DNA of 64,000 nt, from NCBI GenBank assembly GCA_013397455.1, contig VYZB01000282.1, positions 784,209 through 848,208 of the forward strand, given 5' to 3'. This DNA is from Crotophaga sulcirostris. Its lineage: Eukaryota; Chordata; Aves; Cuculiformes; Crotophagidae. This document shows positions 1-12,424 of this stretch, piece by piece; position 1 is the first letter of the stretch; the number at the start of each line of letters is the position of its first letter. The notes beneath the pieces were generated by a model. That model had not been told where the DNA came from. It searched no databases and saw only the letters and a list, made by a program, of their open reading frames with translations. A program made the translations under genes and the position numbers.

Positions 1-1326
1 AAACAAAGTGCAAGCAGAGAAAACCACATGGGACCCAGGGGGTGAGGAAAAAACCCACAGGACTCTATTACCCCTTCTCGCCAAACCAATATAGAGTCCT
101 CTTGCTAAAAGCTAAATGAATTGGTTAACATATTTTGTGTACCTAAATCAAATAAACAGATAGGAAAAAATAAATGGCTAATGTACATATCTGAAAACAA
201 TTTTAAGTAACATGTGGTAAACCAAAACCCACTAAAACAACCAGTTCCCATAACACCACAAACCAGAAGCCAACTGAAAAACTGACAGAAGCAAAGGCTG
301 AACTTGATAGATCAATTGTATTTTCTATGGAAACCGCTGCAGCCAAACCTCAAGCACCAGAGTTTTCCAAATAAATTCTTTTTGAAAGAGAAAATCAGAT
401 GAAAGAAATCAATTCTGATATACAGTTTCAAAGACTAATGTCTTTAAACAGGCTTCCATTGTGTTTAACACTTTACAACAGAAATCATAGGAGGAGATTC
501 CCAGAAATGACAAAATCCATTAATACATATTTAGTTCTGGTTTTTATCTCTGTTCTGTGAAATTTATAATGCTATATCATTCATCAGTTTCCAAAAGATA
601 TATTTGGAAGTTTCTTTGATTTGTTTGGAATTTATTTAGCTCCTAGAAAGCACTGAGAATTGGCACTGCTGAAGACCACATAATTCTGATGTTTATCCAA
701 AAAAAAAGAGAGAACAAAGCCAGTAGCGCTTCTCTCTTTCACACATGGATTTGAAGGAATCTCCTGAAGAAAAAAAAAAAAAAGAAAAAGTACTGTCTTC
801 AATGGAACTATAAGACTTTTTGATATCTGTGCAGAACACTGCCAATAAAAATTGGTGATTATCGTAACTCTTGGTACTATGAAATACACCAATTTTTTCA
901 ATTAAGGAGTGAAACCACCATACCATTTTAGATGGTTTAACAGACAGCTTTGATTCTGTATATACTTTGAAAATGGTAATGTACAGCAGGGTGGGATTAA
1001 TGATGTAAGAGTTGAGAAATTTGTCACCGTGTTACATCTCAAATATATCTATAGGACTTATACATATTTAAACATAAAAGTCTCCTGAAATAAATATTTT
1101 ACCAAACCTGTTGAGAATTTGATTTATTTTTCTCAGTTTTTATGCTTAGTAAAGTAAGTAGAAATCTGTCATACTGTTACAAGCCTAGTTTTTAAGCTAG
1201 GTTTTATCTTATGTTAGTGTAAACAATGCCAAAAACACTGCTGTACTGTTTTTGTTTTGGAGGTAATTTCAAAAGTGCACAATGTTGCTATAACTCTGCC
1301 CTGCTGAAACCAATACAAATCAGCAA
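1..1326. other. Unassigned AT-rich non-coding sequence
   Basis: I see no gene, RNA or recognisable transposon here. There is a 14-base A run at 770-783. Two minus-strand open frames (about 77-89 codons, 632-926) overlap each other in different frames and owe their Phe-rich stretches to this run read in reverse, so they are not credible genes. Confidence 0.7.
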
Positions 1327-2146
1327 GTGAAGAAGAGAGGAGGTCTCACGGGATATTCTTCAGTTGCTGTAGGCAAAAACTATGTCTGCCATTCTCGAGG
1401 AATTGTTAAAATCAGGGAAGGAGGAGGAGAATCCAGGCAACACGAAGCACTTGTGTGTGGCTGGGCACAGAAGGGCTGGCTCCAATCCCAGTGCAACAGT
1501 GGCAGCCCTGTGGCTATTCCTGCTAGACATCATGTTGAAGGCAATTAAAAGGATGCAAGAAGCACCCAGTGAAACCTCATTGTCTAAATTTAGCCTCATT
1601 CTTTGGAGAATGAGGCTACAGAATACCTGTCTGCTCTTCCTAAGAAGACAGGTATGGCCACAGGTGTGTTTTGAGGACAATTTTGTAGTGTAATTCTGAA
1701 TGGGTGAGGCCACACACATCCTCAAAGCTAAGATTTGGGCAAAATGGCCAAGAAATAAGAATCATCTTTGCTGAGAAAAAAAGTGTTTATGAAACTCAAC
1801 ACAGGACCACAATTGTTCTTGATACATTCTCCCCAAGAAATAAGGCAAAGGAGAAGACCTGCACATATTCACTGATTTTATAAAAAACCTATCAGAGAAA
1901 CAGAGTGGAAAAAAGGTGAAAGATGGAAAAGAGAGATTAAGTTAATAGGATATTTAAAAATTAAAATACAGGAAGAAGGGATGAAATTCTAGAAAGTAAA
2001 TTGCAACAGTACAGCAAAAACTCAAGAAAGTCAAAGACAATGTCATCACTGAAAGGTGACTGTTCTACTGTCCCATTGTAATTCTATGTTTAATGTTCTT
2101 GCTGAGGTGTACTTGCCATTGTGGTTCTAGTCCCATGGGAATTAAT
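1327..2146. other. Unassigned sequence, moderately GC-richer, with two hairpins
   Basis: The 1.33-1.70 kb part is less AT-rich than its flanks. It is open in both directions: 103 codons on plus from 1382 and 121 codons on minus ending at 1360. Two frames covering the same bases on opposite strands, with no recognisable domain, suggest chance or an old unrecognised repeat. The two hairpins at 1591-1655 are listed separately. 1701-2146 holds nothing I recognise. Confidence 0.5.
1591..1655. repeat. Two adjacent short inverted repeats (hairpin pair)
   Basis: The first hairpin is perfect: arms TAGCCTCATTCT (1591-1602) and AGAATGAGGCTA (1607-1618) around a 4-base loop TTGG. Four bases later comes a second: ATACCTGTCT (1623-1632) and AGACAGGTAT (1646-1655), with a further TCTT/AAGA pairing inside (1635-1638 with 1642-1645). 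No known RNA family is recognised. They may be part of an unrecognised element or may be coincidence. Confidence 0.75.
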
Positions 2147-2698
2147 CTATGTGGACTTTTGTAAAGCCTTTGACATGGTCTCCCACAACATCCTTCTCTC
2201 TGAATTGGAGGGGTATGGATTCAATGGACTGTTCAGTGGATAAGGAATTGGTTGGATGATCACTTGCAGAAAGAAGTGGTCAATGGCTCGATGTCCAGAT
2301 GGAGATTTGGAGTTGTTCAGCCTGGAGAAGAGAAGGCTGTGGGGAGACCTTAGAGCAGCCTCCAGTGCTGAAAGGGGCTCCAGGAAAGCTGGGGAGGGGC
2401 TTTTCACAAGGGCAAGTAGTGATGGGATAAGGGGGAACGGTTGTAACTGGAAGGGGGAAATTTTAGATTAGATACTAGGAAGAAATTCATCACAATGAGG
2501 GTGGTGAGACACTGGTACAGGTTGCTCAGGGAAGCTGTGGTTGCCCCATCCCTGGAAATGTTCAAGACCAGGTTGGATGGGGCTTTGAGCAGCCTGGTCT
2601 AATTGGAGGTGTCTCTGCCCAAGGCAGGAGGGGTGGAACTGGATAACCTTTAAGGTTCCTTCCAACCCAAACCATTATATGATTCTATGATTCTATGA
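2147..2698 (+). mobile_element. CR1 LINE, 5'-truncated and internally deleted
   Basis: This is a chicken-repeat-1-type non-LTR retrotransposon, dead. The first ~160 bases encode the end of a reverse-transcriptase domain, with VDFCKAFDMVSHNIL in one frame and [18 protein letters not shown] in another, so there is a frameshift between them. At about 2305 this jumps straight into the 3' untranslated region (TTGTTCAGCCTGGAGAAG), so the rest of the RT domain and the region after it is missing. The 3' part is typical (GAGGGTGGTGAGACACTGG, then CCTTCCAACCCAAACCATT). It ends in two copies of an ATTCTATG octamer (tail ends 2698), the CR1 3' signature. I see no clear target duplication. Confidence 0.95.
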
Positions 2699-3750
2699 AT
2701 ATTCACCTTTTTCGTGAAGAAATATTCAGAAGATATGAGGAACTTAGTTCTGAAACAGGTCCTGTTCATTAGCTATTTTATTAAGTTATATTGCAGAATT
2801 AAGTATTTGGAATTTTTTTTTAAATCACGTACTGCCATGCTTGTGCACAAATTTAGTTTTGCATAATTTTTCTTATAAATTGCAGTATTTTTTAAATGGA
2901 TTGCATTTTTTTTTTTTTTTGCGAGAGATGGTTAAGAGCATGATTGGTCCCTTTTGCCCCTGATCACAGATCTAAAGGTTAGTTCTGTAAGTTTAGTGAA
3001 TGAAATCTAAAAAAGGATATAATTTCATTTACCAGGTATCTTTGCTTCTTTCTTACTAATAGCAATTATCATAGGGTTCACTGAAACGACCTAGAACATA
3101 TTTCAGTCATTTTCTTAAGACAACAACAACCTCTGCAAGCTTTTCAGGTTAAACACAGTGTGGTCCTTATTCCCATTCTTACTACGCATCTCAAACTTTC
3201 ATTTGTTTTGTTTCCAAATTGTATATTAAGGCTATTTCAGCAAAATATGTGTGTCTTCATATTTAATTTGGGTGTTTTCAGGCTATCATTATGCTAAAGA
3301 GGGGCACGGTAAAAATAACGGTAAAGTGCTAGTGGTACAGAAAAATATTTTCTTGATAATTGAATTTCAAGAAGTCCCAGGAAACACCTTCACCTTAGAA
3401 AAGAACAGATAGCTTATAATAATAAATACATTTTTGAAAGCAACTAAGATGTGGTTATAGAGAAAAGATAACCAATGTAAAACTGCAAAGGAGTGAAATT
3501 CAAATAACTGAGTCATCCTAAATATGGTATACAAAGTCCTTTTGCAATAATTTCATGTAAGAACCAGACAGCCTTAAGTTTCTTCCCTGCCAATATCACT
3601 GAGCCACACTTTCTCCAACTGAAAACATGATGAAGTACATGGCACTGGGAAAAAGTGCAAGAACTGCAACAAAATGTATTATGACTTTTCATGTTTTTAC
3701 TAATTTATGTTATGGAATACATTACATGAATAAAGAGACTGCATTAGAGG
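2699..3750. other. Unassigned AT-rich spacer between two CR1 copies
   Basis: No gene or transposon is recognised. A 15-base T run lies at 2906-2920. A 62-codon plus frame (3627-3815) runs into the start of the next CR1 and has no recognisable content. Confidence 0.7.
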
Positions 3751-4096
3751 AAAGTTTCAACAGTCTGGAGAAACTGATCAACAGGAATTTCATGAAGTTC
3801 AACGAAGGCAAATAACAAATAAGCAGCCAAGGAGGAACAACCACATGCTGGTAGCTGACCAACTAGAAAGCAGCTTTGCCATAAAGGGCTTGTGCTTCTG
3901 ACGGACACCAAGTTGAACGTGAGCTGGAGTTTTACCCTTGCTACCAAGGAGGCCAACAGCATCCTGCGATCGGACTAGGGAACTAGGAAAATCATCTTCA
4001 GCAAGTGGAAGGAGGTGGAGATTGTCTTCTATGGAACTTCTGTGCTCAATTCCGAGCTCCTCAGTACAAGAGAGACATGGATATGTTGGAGAAAGT
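3751..4096 (+). mobile_element. CR1 LINE, 5' part of an interrupted copy
   Basis: This is the region of CR1 just upstream of its 3' untranslated end. Landmarks are AATTTCATGAAGTTCAACGA near 3785, AACAACCACATGCTGGTAGC, a GACCAACTAGAAAGCAGCTT block, GGACACCAAGTTGAACGTGA, AAGGAGGCCAACAGCATCCT and CTCCTCAGTACAAGAGAGAC up to about 4096. A block between about 4035 and 4050 is shortened compared with the CR1 pattern I remember. The copy stops in mid-element at the junction with a minus-strand CR1 and resumes at 4356. Confidence 0.9.
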
Positions 4097-4355
4097 AGAA
4101 TAACAGAAAGATAGAATCAACAAGGAGGAAAAGACCTCTACGCTCATCCAGTACAACCATCAGCCCAGCCCCACTGTGCCTACTAAAACATGTCACGAAG
4201 AGCCACTTTTGCATGTTTTTTGAACCCCTCCAGGGATGGAGATTCCACCACTGCCCTGGGAAGCCTCTTCTAGCACTTCATCACTCTTTCAGTAAAGACA
4301 TTTTTCCCAAGATCCAGTCTAAACCAACCCTGGCACAACTTGAGACAATTTCCTT
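4097..4355 (-). mobile_element. CR1 LINE 3' end, nested inside another CR1
   Basis: Read on the minus strand this is a CR1 3' end. On the plus strand its degenerate octamer tail comes first (4097-4118), then AAGACCTCTACGCTCATCCA, then CTCCAGGGATGGAGATTCCA, CACTGCCCTGGGAAGCCTCT, and it ends near TGGCACAACTTGAGACAATT. It is about 260 bases long, 5'-truncated and has no coding capacity. The surrounding plus-strand CR1 is colinear across it, so this copy inserted later than its host. Confidence 0.93.
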
Positions 4356-4753
4356 GAGTCCAGTAATGGACTGCAAAGATGAATCATTGGAACATCAGAC
4401 ATACAAGAGGAGCCTAGGAGAGCTGGACCTGTTCAGCCTGGAGAAGAGGAGGCTCAGAAGCATCTGTAAAGCAGACAGATCCAGCCTCTTCCCAGTGGTG
4501 CCCAGTTGAAGGGTAAGAGGCAATCAGCACAACAGAGAAAACTTCATTTAAGCAAAAGAAAAAAACTATTACCTTAAACCTGACCAATTACTGAAACATG
4601 TTGCTTGGAGGAACTACGAAGGCTCCATCTTTGGAGATATTCAAATCCCAGATGCACACAGCCATGAGCAACCTGTTCCAGGTGACCATTTCAGAGCTGG
4701 GGAGATCATCTCCCTGGGTTCCTTCCAGCCTCAGGTATTCTGTGATTCTGTGA
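4356..4753 (+). mobile_element. CR1 LINE, 3' part of the interrupted copy
   Basis: This continues the CR1 that breaks off at 4096. GAGTCCAG resumes where the CR1 pattern would continue, followed by GCAAAGATGAATCATTGGAA, GAGCTGGACCTGTTCAGCCT, GGAGAAGAGGAGGCTCAGAA, TCTTCCCAGTGGTGCCCAGT, and the 3' end GGGTTCCTTCCAGCCTCAGG with an ATTCTGTGATTCTGTGA tail (ends 4753). The octamer is ATTCTGTG rather than the ATTCTATG of the copy at 2698, so the two belong to different CR1 subfamilies. Confidence 0.93.
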
Positions 4754-7700
4754 ATATAGGAGTAATCTCAAATCCCAGGTCTCAAAGGAAATATTTGCTT
4801 CAGCACCAAAGAGCCTCAATGAACTGGGAAAAATCTGAAAACATCTGGAAAAAGTAGAAAAATTATCTTCTGAGCAGAAGATATTGCCAAAAAAATATTA
4901 ATTTCCCACTCCCTCTCGCCTTTAGAATAATTCCTATTACTAGGATTACCTTCTGTAAAAAATATTCTAGTCTGGTTTTACTATTAAAAATAGAAGGGCC
5001 AACAGAGTCAGGGTCTCTTTTATTGCATAAAAGAAACACTTCACCTAAAAAGTGCAGAATGTTTATATGAGAGATATTGGCATATTTCCTATTTCTGATG
5101 TGTCAGCACTGTTCTCCCAGGACTTTAAAAAATTAGATTACACTTTTGTGTTCAACCTGTACTCTCCTTTAAAGTCATTGTGGAGTTTTTTTTCTGATTT
5201 CTGTTCAACACAAGATATTTCACAGGTAAATACAGTGAGTTTTGAATAGTATAAGGAACACAAATGTCTAAATGAGATTCTGCTATGGAAAAAAGCAATG
5301 TAGGAATATGACAAGAATTTCTGAGCAGTATGGAAAGCAGCAGAGTCTCTATCCTAGAGCTAAACAAGCGATGATGTAAACACTATGCAAGAGAAAAAAC
5401 AAAGCTGAAAGGGAATTTACCCCTAAGTATACAAATAGATCTCAATAAGTTTCTGGCCATCCACAATATGTAAATACAGACAAAGTACAAAATTCCCTTA
5501 GGATTATAATTTATATCAAGATTATGTCTAAGTGCTTATTCCAGCCACTTGGACGGGTAACAACCCTGGGAGTATAAGCACACTGCCACATCCAAAAGCT
5601 GTGAGATGAAAATTTTAATGACAAGGGGAAATAGAAGACATTAAAGATGCCTGAGTGTTAGGTATAATGATAGTATACATTTAATCAGATTCCCACAAAT
5701 GACTCACAAGGAAGGTATAGCGTGCAATTGTCTCACAAGAATACGAGGCTGTTAGCTTATATGTGACAAAATGTAATAAAAGTTATGTCTCAACCCATTT
5801 TAAAACAAAATAGACTGGAGCCACAGACCAAAGGGGTAACGTGTTTTGCATCATTAGTTACAGCACCCTATGTTAGCTTTAAATGATCACAAATTGTAGG
5901 TTACAGTTGTTGAAAGAACCCTAACAAATAGTTCACACAAGGGTTCCGTTCATCTTTAAATCTTTCAGTTGGAAATGGGATACAAATCTGAGAGACATAT
6001 GATATCTGTAAATACACTCCTTAATATTTACCAAAAGAATGGTTAATATGCAGATAATCTGTTTAGCAGCTGTATCTTTTAAATTTATTTTTTAAAAATT
6101 GACCAGTTTCAGAAAAATATATGAACCTTGATTGCCAAACACATGACTAGTGATGAAACCTTGTAGAAATAACTAAAGTAAGCAGTAGAGAATTGCTAAA
6201 ATTTTCCACTTCTTTTGAGAATTCTCAACATTGAAGAGGGTTTTATTTAAAAAAAAAATAAAATCTAAAAGTTCTTGCTAAGAAGCATAGGACAAAGGTC
6301 ATGCTTGAAGTGTTGAAGAACAAAAAATTTGAAAAGATAGATGAAAGGTATTTACTTTAAAGACCTAAAAATTGAAGATCTGAGACAGGAAAGTGTTCAG
6401 ACTTGGCACGTACACTCAAACATTTACCAAGTGAAGAAAGACAGACTGTCTCTGAAATGCAGGAAGAATGAACTTATCATGAAGTAGACAATCAACTTCA
6501 TATTATCAGAGCTGAATTTCAATAAGAAATGAACTCTCATAAAGATCTAGATCCAAATACCACAGTGTGAAAGTAAACATAAACCAAGAACTGTGCTTAT
6601 GAAATTATTGGCAGTTAACTGTCAAAAAAAAAGGATGTTAAATATATGCTATGTAATATTAGTCATGAAATAAAAGGTATATATTATATATTTGCAGATT
6701 GAACTAGACTGGCAAGGGTTAATAACATCTTTCATGATGATTTTACAGTTCATAATGAACTTGACAAACTGGAGACATACTCTGAAAAAGTATGTTCATT
6801 TTCAATAGGAGCAAGTGCAAGATGTTACAGCCAGCCAGAAAAAAAAAAAATCCTCAGCTATATAACCTGGGAAGCAGTTGGTAGACAAAATATTCAGCAG
6901 AAAAGGATTAGAGCTTTTTTATGAATCATAATGAATCTTAAAACAACAGTGTTTTCCATTTGCCAAAAGTGTGGTGCTTATGCGGGGTTTATGAACACTA
7001 GAAAAAAAACATAGGGTATATGAAATACCCAAGCAAGGCTTTAGGTCAGTTATAGTGTATTTCTGGAAGAAATTACTGCTTACCTAGTTAAATCCAGAAA
7101 ACATGAATTATACATAGCAGGGTTGTAGAAAATATAACGTATGAAGAAATATATAACGAATAGGAACCAGTTCATTTAAAGAGAAGGAAAGTGAAGGGCC
7201 ATGTGAGAACTGCTTTCAAATTCATGAACCTCTCTATGGAGGGAAAAGGTACACTATTCTCTGAATAAATCGGATAAGAAGTCACAGGCTTGTAGTGCAG
7301 GCAAGGTACTTTAATCATGGTAAATATCAGAATAAATTAGGAGGTTACAAACACCTTAGAGAAAGTTTAGACCAACCTGTACCAGAAATTATCAGGGTGG
7401 CTCACCCTCCCTGGAGACTTCAGTTGCCTGGCTGGTTTCAGAGGGTTTCTCGCTTCCCCGTGACCCACTTAGAAGGCACAAAATAATAATAAAAAAAGAA
7501 TGGATAGTGATTGATTATTACTTAAACTTTCATGTGGCAGCAGCACTGCAAGATACTGTAGCTAATGATGGCATCAAAGTTTTCTTAATCATGGTTTGTC
7601 TAATAATGTACTGCACTAAGCAGTCTGCAGTGAAGTGCAGGTTACATCATGTTGCTTTCCACGATCCCATGGAAACCATAAACCAATGACTGAGTTGAAA

Positions 7701-10461
7701 ATGGCCTATATAACGGTACAAACTCAAACTTCAGCCTATAATTAGTATTATGAAACTCCAGGAACACATCGGCGAAACATGGGTCACCATCTGCTGACAT
7801 TTTGGCAAAAAAAGGAAGAGAGGAAACTGAATTCCTGCCTAATTAGAAACTGATGTCAGAATCACCAACTCTTGCAGCTAAATACAGGGATAGGAAAGGT
7901 AAAATAAAAGCCCATACTATGCTGAGTTCACAGAAAATGGTGTTCACATTTATAGTGGGAAACAAGGTTTTTAACCATGCAGTGCTATCATAGATACTTC
8001 TATAGCCTCCCAAGATCATGACTTAAGACTGTTTCAAACCGTAATACCTTTTTCATTGTTCTAGATTGGAAAGGATCCCTTTTTGTATAGAGACAGTTGA
8101 TGAAGAGATTGTATAAAAGAGAACAATTCTGATGTAAATATTTGATATATTTGCAAAAGGACAAGAAAAAGAATATGGAACAAACACCCCGTAGCCTCTG
8201 ATATACAAGCTCACAGATCTCTTTACTAAGGGTATTTATTACTAAAGACCACTACGTGGATACTCAAAAAGTATTAAGAAAATTGAAATTTTCTCCAGCA
8301 TCCATCAGTCTCAAGGATCCATTTGTCCACAATCTTCCAAGTACATAAAAAATGATACTTAAAAAGCAGCATGAAGCCTTACAACCTCCATGACCTGAAC
8401 TTTCCAATGTGTGGTTAACAAGGGTGATAACCTGTTCTGCACCAGTGTTGAACACCAGTTGTGGCCAGATCACAAAACACCTCCAACTGGTATTCATGAC
8501 CTTCTGTCTATCTATCAGGATTTCCAAACAGGAGCTAAACACTCAGAGCTGGCTGTACTCCTGTTCTTCTCCAAAAAAACCCAACTTCTTGCTTGTGACC
8601 AGCGTTGTTCAACACTGTCCTGGAGCTTAGGTTGGGTATGAAGTTGGTTTTGGCTGGATTATATCCTGAAAAAATGTAAGTGCTCAGGGTTACAAATACT
8701 CGTTATAATGTAGATTTAAAATGTCTAATGAAATGCCATCCAAATCTATGCTCTTTAATATTTAATAAAAATATTAAATGCTACATTTACACATCAGAAG
8801 ACTCCACAAGAATGTATTAAAGCAGAAGATGGATTCAGAAGGGTTTCATTCCACATTATGCACTGAAGTTACTGGAATTTTAATCATTATTCATTCAAAA
8901 TAAATTTACCATGATTGCTGAGGAAAATTTGAAGTGTTTTAGAATCAGCAAGTATAAAATTTTTCCTGGTTAAACCAATGTGACCGATCTCAAGTACAAT
9001 GAATACAGGTTAATCTCAAAACTGAAAAAAAAAAGACTGAAACCAAATTTAAAATCACAGGTAGACAGTCCTTTGATTTTTATCAAAACAGTGGAAACCT
9101 TCATAATTTAGATAACTAAAATCAAAGTTTTGCTAATTTTTATAAAACTTGCATCTAGGTTCCCTCCACACAGCACAATCAAATATTTTTTTAGCAGATT
9201 TAGGTTAGATTCATCACAACTTCTTAATAGGTGTGAAAAAAGTAAATAAATTGGTAAAATAGTCTTACCAAAGTGTAAAAAGAAAACATAGTAGTCCTAA
9301 GCAGTTAATATATGAGACATGTAGTTACTAGACTTTCAACTTTATATATAGCATTGGAAATTTTCTAGATTTGAGAACACATGTACAGCTTTTGATGCTT
9401 AATGAATGAATATCATATAAATGGAATTAGCAATTGTATGACATCCACAACATTGCATATATCTTAGGAAGGTATAATATCATCTATCCTAGCAGATTTG
9501 CATCATTATGAAAAAAGAACGGAATCTGACAATTGTTTTACATAAAGAATCCATTCTTCAAATATCAGGAATTTTTCACTTAGAGTATATTCCGACTAGC
9601 ATCACAGGAAAATCTGAATTAAACTACAGGCTAGTCCTATAACATTTAGGATCCTGTTTAGCATTTCAACTCTGATCTCTACAGCATCATTAAAAGATTT
9701 TGCGTCATTCTGTAACTGGTAGGGAAAAAGTAAGTTATGTTAAATCTTCACAGGTCCAATATGGTACAAACCTGTTACGCTGTAGAAAAACATATGTTTT
9801 AAGATTTTAATACTGTCCAGCAATCCTGGTTCTACTATTTTAGTTTTAAAAATATAATAACAGAAAGAGCAAGAAACAGCCAACAGACTCCATGGTCCTC
9901 CCCAAAATGGGAAAAAATATAGACTACAGTATGAAAGTTCTGCAAACGCTACTTAATATTCTCACATTAAATTCTTAGAAAAGATCCTTCCTGCCTCTTT
10001 TTTACATACAATCAATGGATTACTTAACACAAAAGGTCAGTCACGAACTCCATCACTCTTTCTCAAAGCATTTAAATGACTTTAGGGACTCAAAGACATA
10101 TTTCAGGCTATGATTTCTTGAGTTTTGATGTTGTAAATGTGCCATTCCACACAGTAACATTTAACACAATTCCTTAATTTTATGTTGAGCAGACCTTTCT
10201 AAATAATTAAGAAACTAATTTGAAAACATAATAAATAATATAGCTATTTCACTTTCCTGTGAAATCATTGCATCTGTATCTCATTTGTGCATACTTAGAC
10301 ATATGATAAATTCAGGAAAATACTAAATCTGAACAGTTTCTTTAATCCTAAAACAGATTATCATTCCAGTATACGGAAATCCATTGGAAATTCAGGTTAA
10401 CTTTTATCTGATATACTGGCTAACAGATATTTGGTTTTTGTTGCTATTAATTATTTTTTTT
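4754..10461. other. Unassigned AT-rich non-coding sequence
   Basis: 5.7 kb with no gene, RNA or transposon that I can identify. A slightly GC-richer patch at 8370-8640 is open on plus in two overlapping frames (73 and 76 codons) and on minus (92 codons), without a known domain. The sequence runs into an N gap after an 8-9 base T run at 10453-10461. Confidence 0.7.
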
Positions 10462-11152
10462 NNNNNNNNNNNNNNNNNNNNNNNNNNNNNNNNNNNNNNN
10501 NNNNNNNNNNNNNNNNNNNNNNNNNNNNNNNNNNNNNNNNNNNNNNNNNNNNNNNNNNNNNNNNNNNNNNNNNNNNNNNNNNNNNNNNNNNNNNNNNNNN
10601 NNNNNNNNNNNNNNNNNNNNNNNNNNNNNNNNNNNNNNNNNNNNNNNNNNNNNNNNNNNNNNNNNNNNNNNNNNNNNNNNNNNNNNNNNNNNNNNNNNNN
10701 NNNNNNNNNNNNNNNNNNNNNNNNNNNNNNNNNNNNNNNNNNNNNNNNNNNNNNNNNNNNNNNNNNNNNNNNNNNNNNNNNNNNNNNNNNNNNNNNNNNN
10801 NNNNNNNNNNNNNNNNNNNNNNNNNNNNNNNNNNNNNNNNNNNNNNNNNNNNNNNNNNNNNNNNNNNNNNNNNNNNNNNNNNNNNNNNNNNNNNNNNNNN
10901 NNNNNNNNNNNNNNNNNNNNNNNNNNNNNNNNNNNNNNNNNNNNNNNNNNNNNNNNNNNNNNNNNNNNNNNNNNNNNNNNNNNNNNNNNNNNNNNNNNNN
11001 NNNNNNNNNNNNNNNNNNNNNNNNNNNNNNNNNNNNNNNNNNNNNNNNNNNNNNNNNNNNNNNNNNNNNNNNNNNNNNNNNNNNNNNNNNNNNNNNNNNN
11101 NNNNNNNNNNNNNNNNNNNNNNNNNNNNNNNNNNNNNNNNNNNNNNNNNNNN
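10462..11152. other. Assembly gap (691 N)
   Basis: This is an unbroken run of N. The length is not a round number, so it is probably an estimated size. It starts right after a T homopolymer. Apparent long open frames across it are made of unknown residues and mean nothing. Confidence 0.99.
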
Positions 11153-12396
11153 TTACCAAAAATTATGTATTTTAATGTTGATCTGAAAACTGAAAATTCT
11201 AGCTTTCTTTAAAATTGAAATTGTTGATACATTCCACCAATAGTCATAATATTTAGTAAGTAATTGTGATTATACAGTTACGCTTTCAGAAGGAAATAAA
11301 TAGGATGAAATGAACCTATTTCTCTTATTCCAGCCAGAACACTGATTTAAGATCTCTGCTGAGAAAAAGGCATTTAAACAATACTGTACAATGGTTGTTT
11401 CAGTCAATCAGACCTACACCTTCTGCAGCTACACTAACCTGTTCTTTTTACCTACACATTAACAAAGGGCTGGTCATAATGAAAATTTCAGACCTTTTAT
11501 AAAATAGACTATATACGAGAGCTAAACAAAAGTAGACTAATGAATGGACATAGTGTTTATTTTATTAGACTCTGTCAATTTCAAGAAATAATATCCAGGT
11601 TAGACACATCAGATATTAAATGAAAAATGTGTATGAATATATGAATTTTTAATTGCTGTATTGTTCTACTACTACGATTTGTTTACCAATATAACTTTAT
11701 CTTTTAATATTTTAAAACATAGCATGGATATTTACATATCCCAATTTTAACTAAAAATAAAGTAAATGTGATTTTACTTTCATTTGGTTACATACTGATA
11801 GCACACCACTTGAAAGTGCAGAAATACTGTAAAAATATATTCCCAAGTTTAAAGCACTGTTAAAAAAAATTTACATGATTAGACTACTACATTTGCACCA
11901 CAGGAGCATTTGCTAAATAGTACTATCATTCTCTGCAGAATTTTATGTTCAAAACAAAGAATAAAGAAAATTATGAAGAAAAAAGTGGCAAATTGGAAAT
12001 AGAACCAGAAGCTCTGTTTCACAGGCTGTTGATGATCACTTTTCTATTTTATGTGTCAGGTTTAAATTTCCCTGTGGCAGCAATTTAAATCTTTTTTTCT
12101 TTCCTGAGGCTGCTTAAAAATTTAATTTCGTTCAGGCGCTGCGTCTATGTTTTATAATAGGAATATAGAAAACTCTTCTAATTTGGGGGCTGACCCTTTT
12201 AACAGATTATAGAAATTTAAACATAATTAATCAGCTTTATTCATAGAGTTACATGGGCTTTCCACAATTTACTCATGTAAATTTCTTTGCTTGAGTTACA
12301 GTAGACTACATTAGAGAAGGGTATTTGAAGGCAGATATTCACAAGTCACACATTCAAGTGGTGCATATACAGTGGAAGAGTCATTTGCATGCACAT

Positions 12397-12424
12397 CCAC
12401 ACACACACAGATACACATACATAA
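12397..12424. repeat. Short imperfect (CA)n tract
   Basis: CCACACACACACAG is followed by ATACACATACATAAAT. The core is only about six CA units, followed by diverged CA/TA units. Confidence 0.8.

Noticed and set aside
8264..8641. Cluster of frames on both strands that looked like a gene fragment
   Set aside because: No domain, no splice-bounded conserved block and no related sequence nearby. I cannot assign it.
10384..11186. Apparent 250-263 codon frames on both strands
   Set aside because: They cross the 691-base N gap and consist almost wholly of unknown residues.
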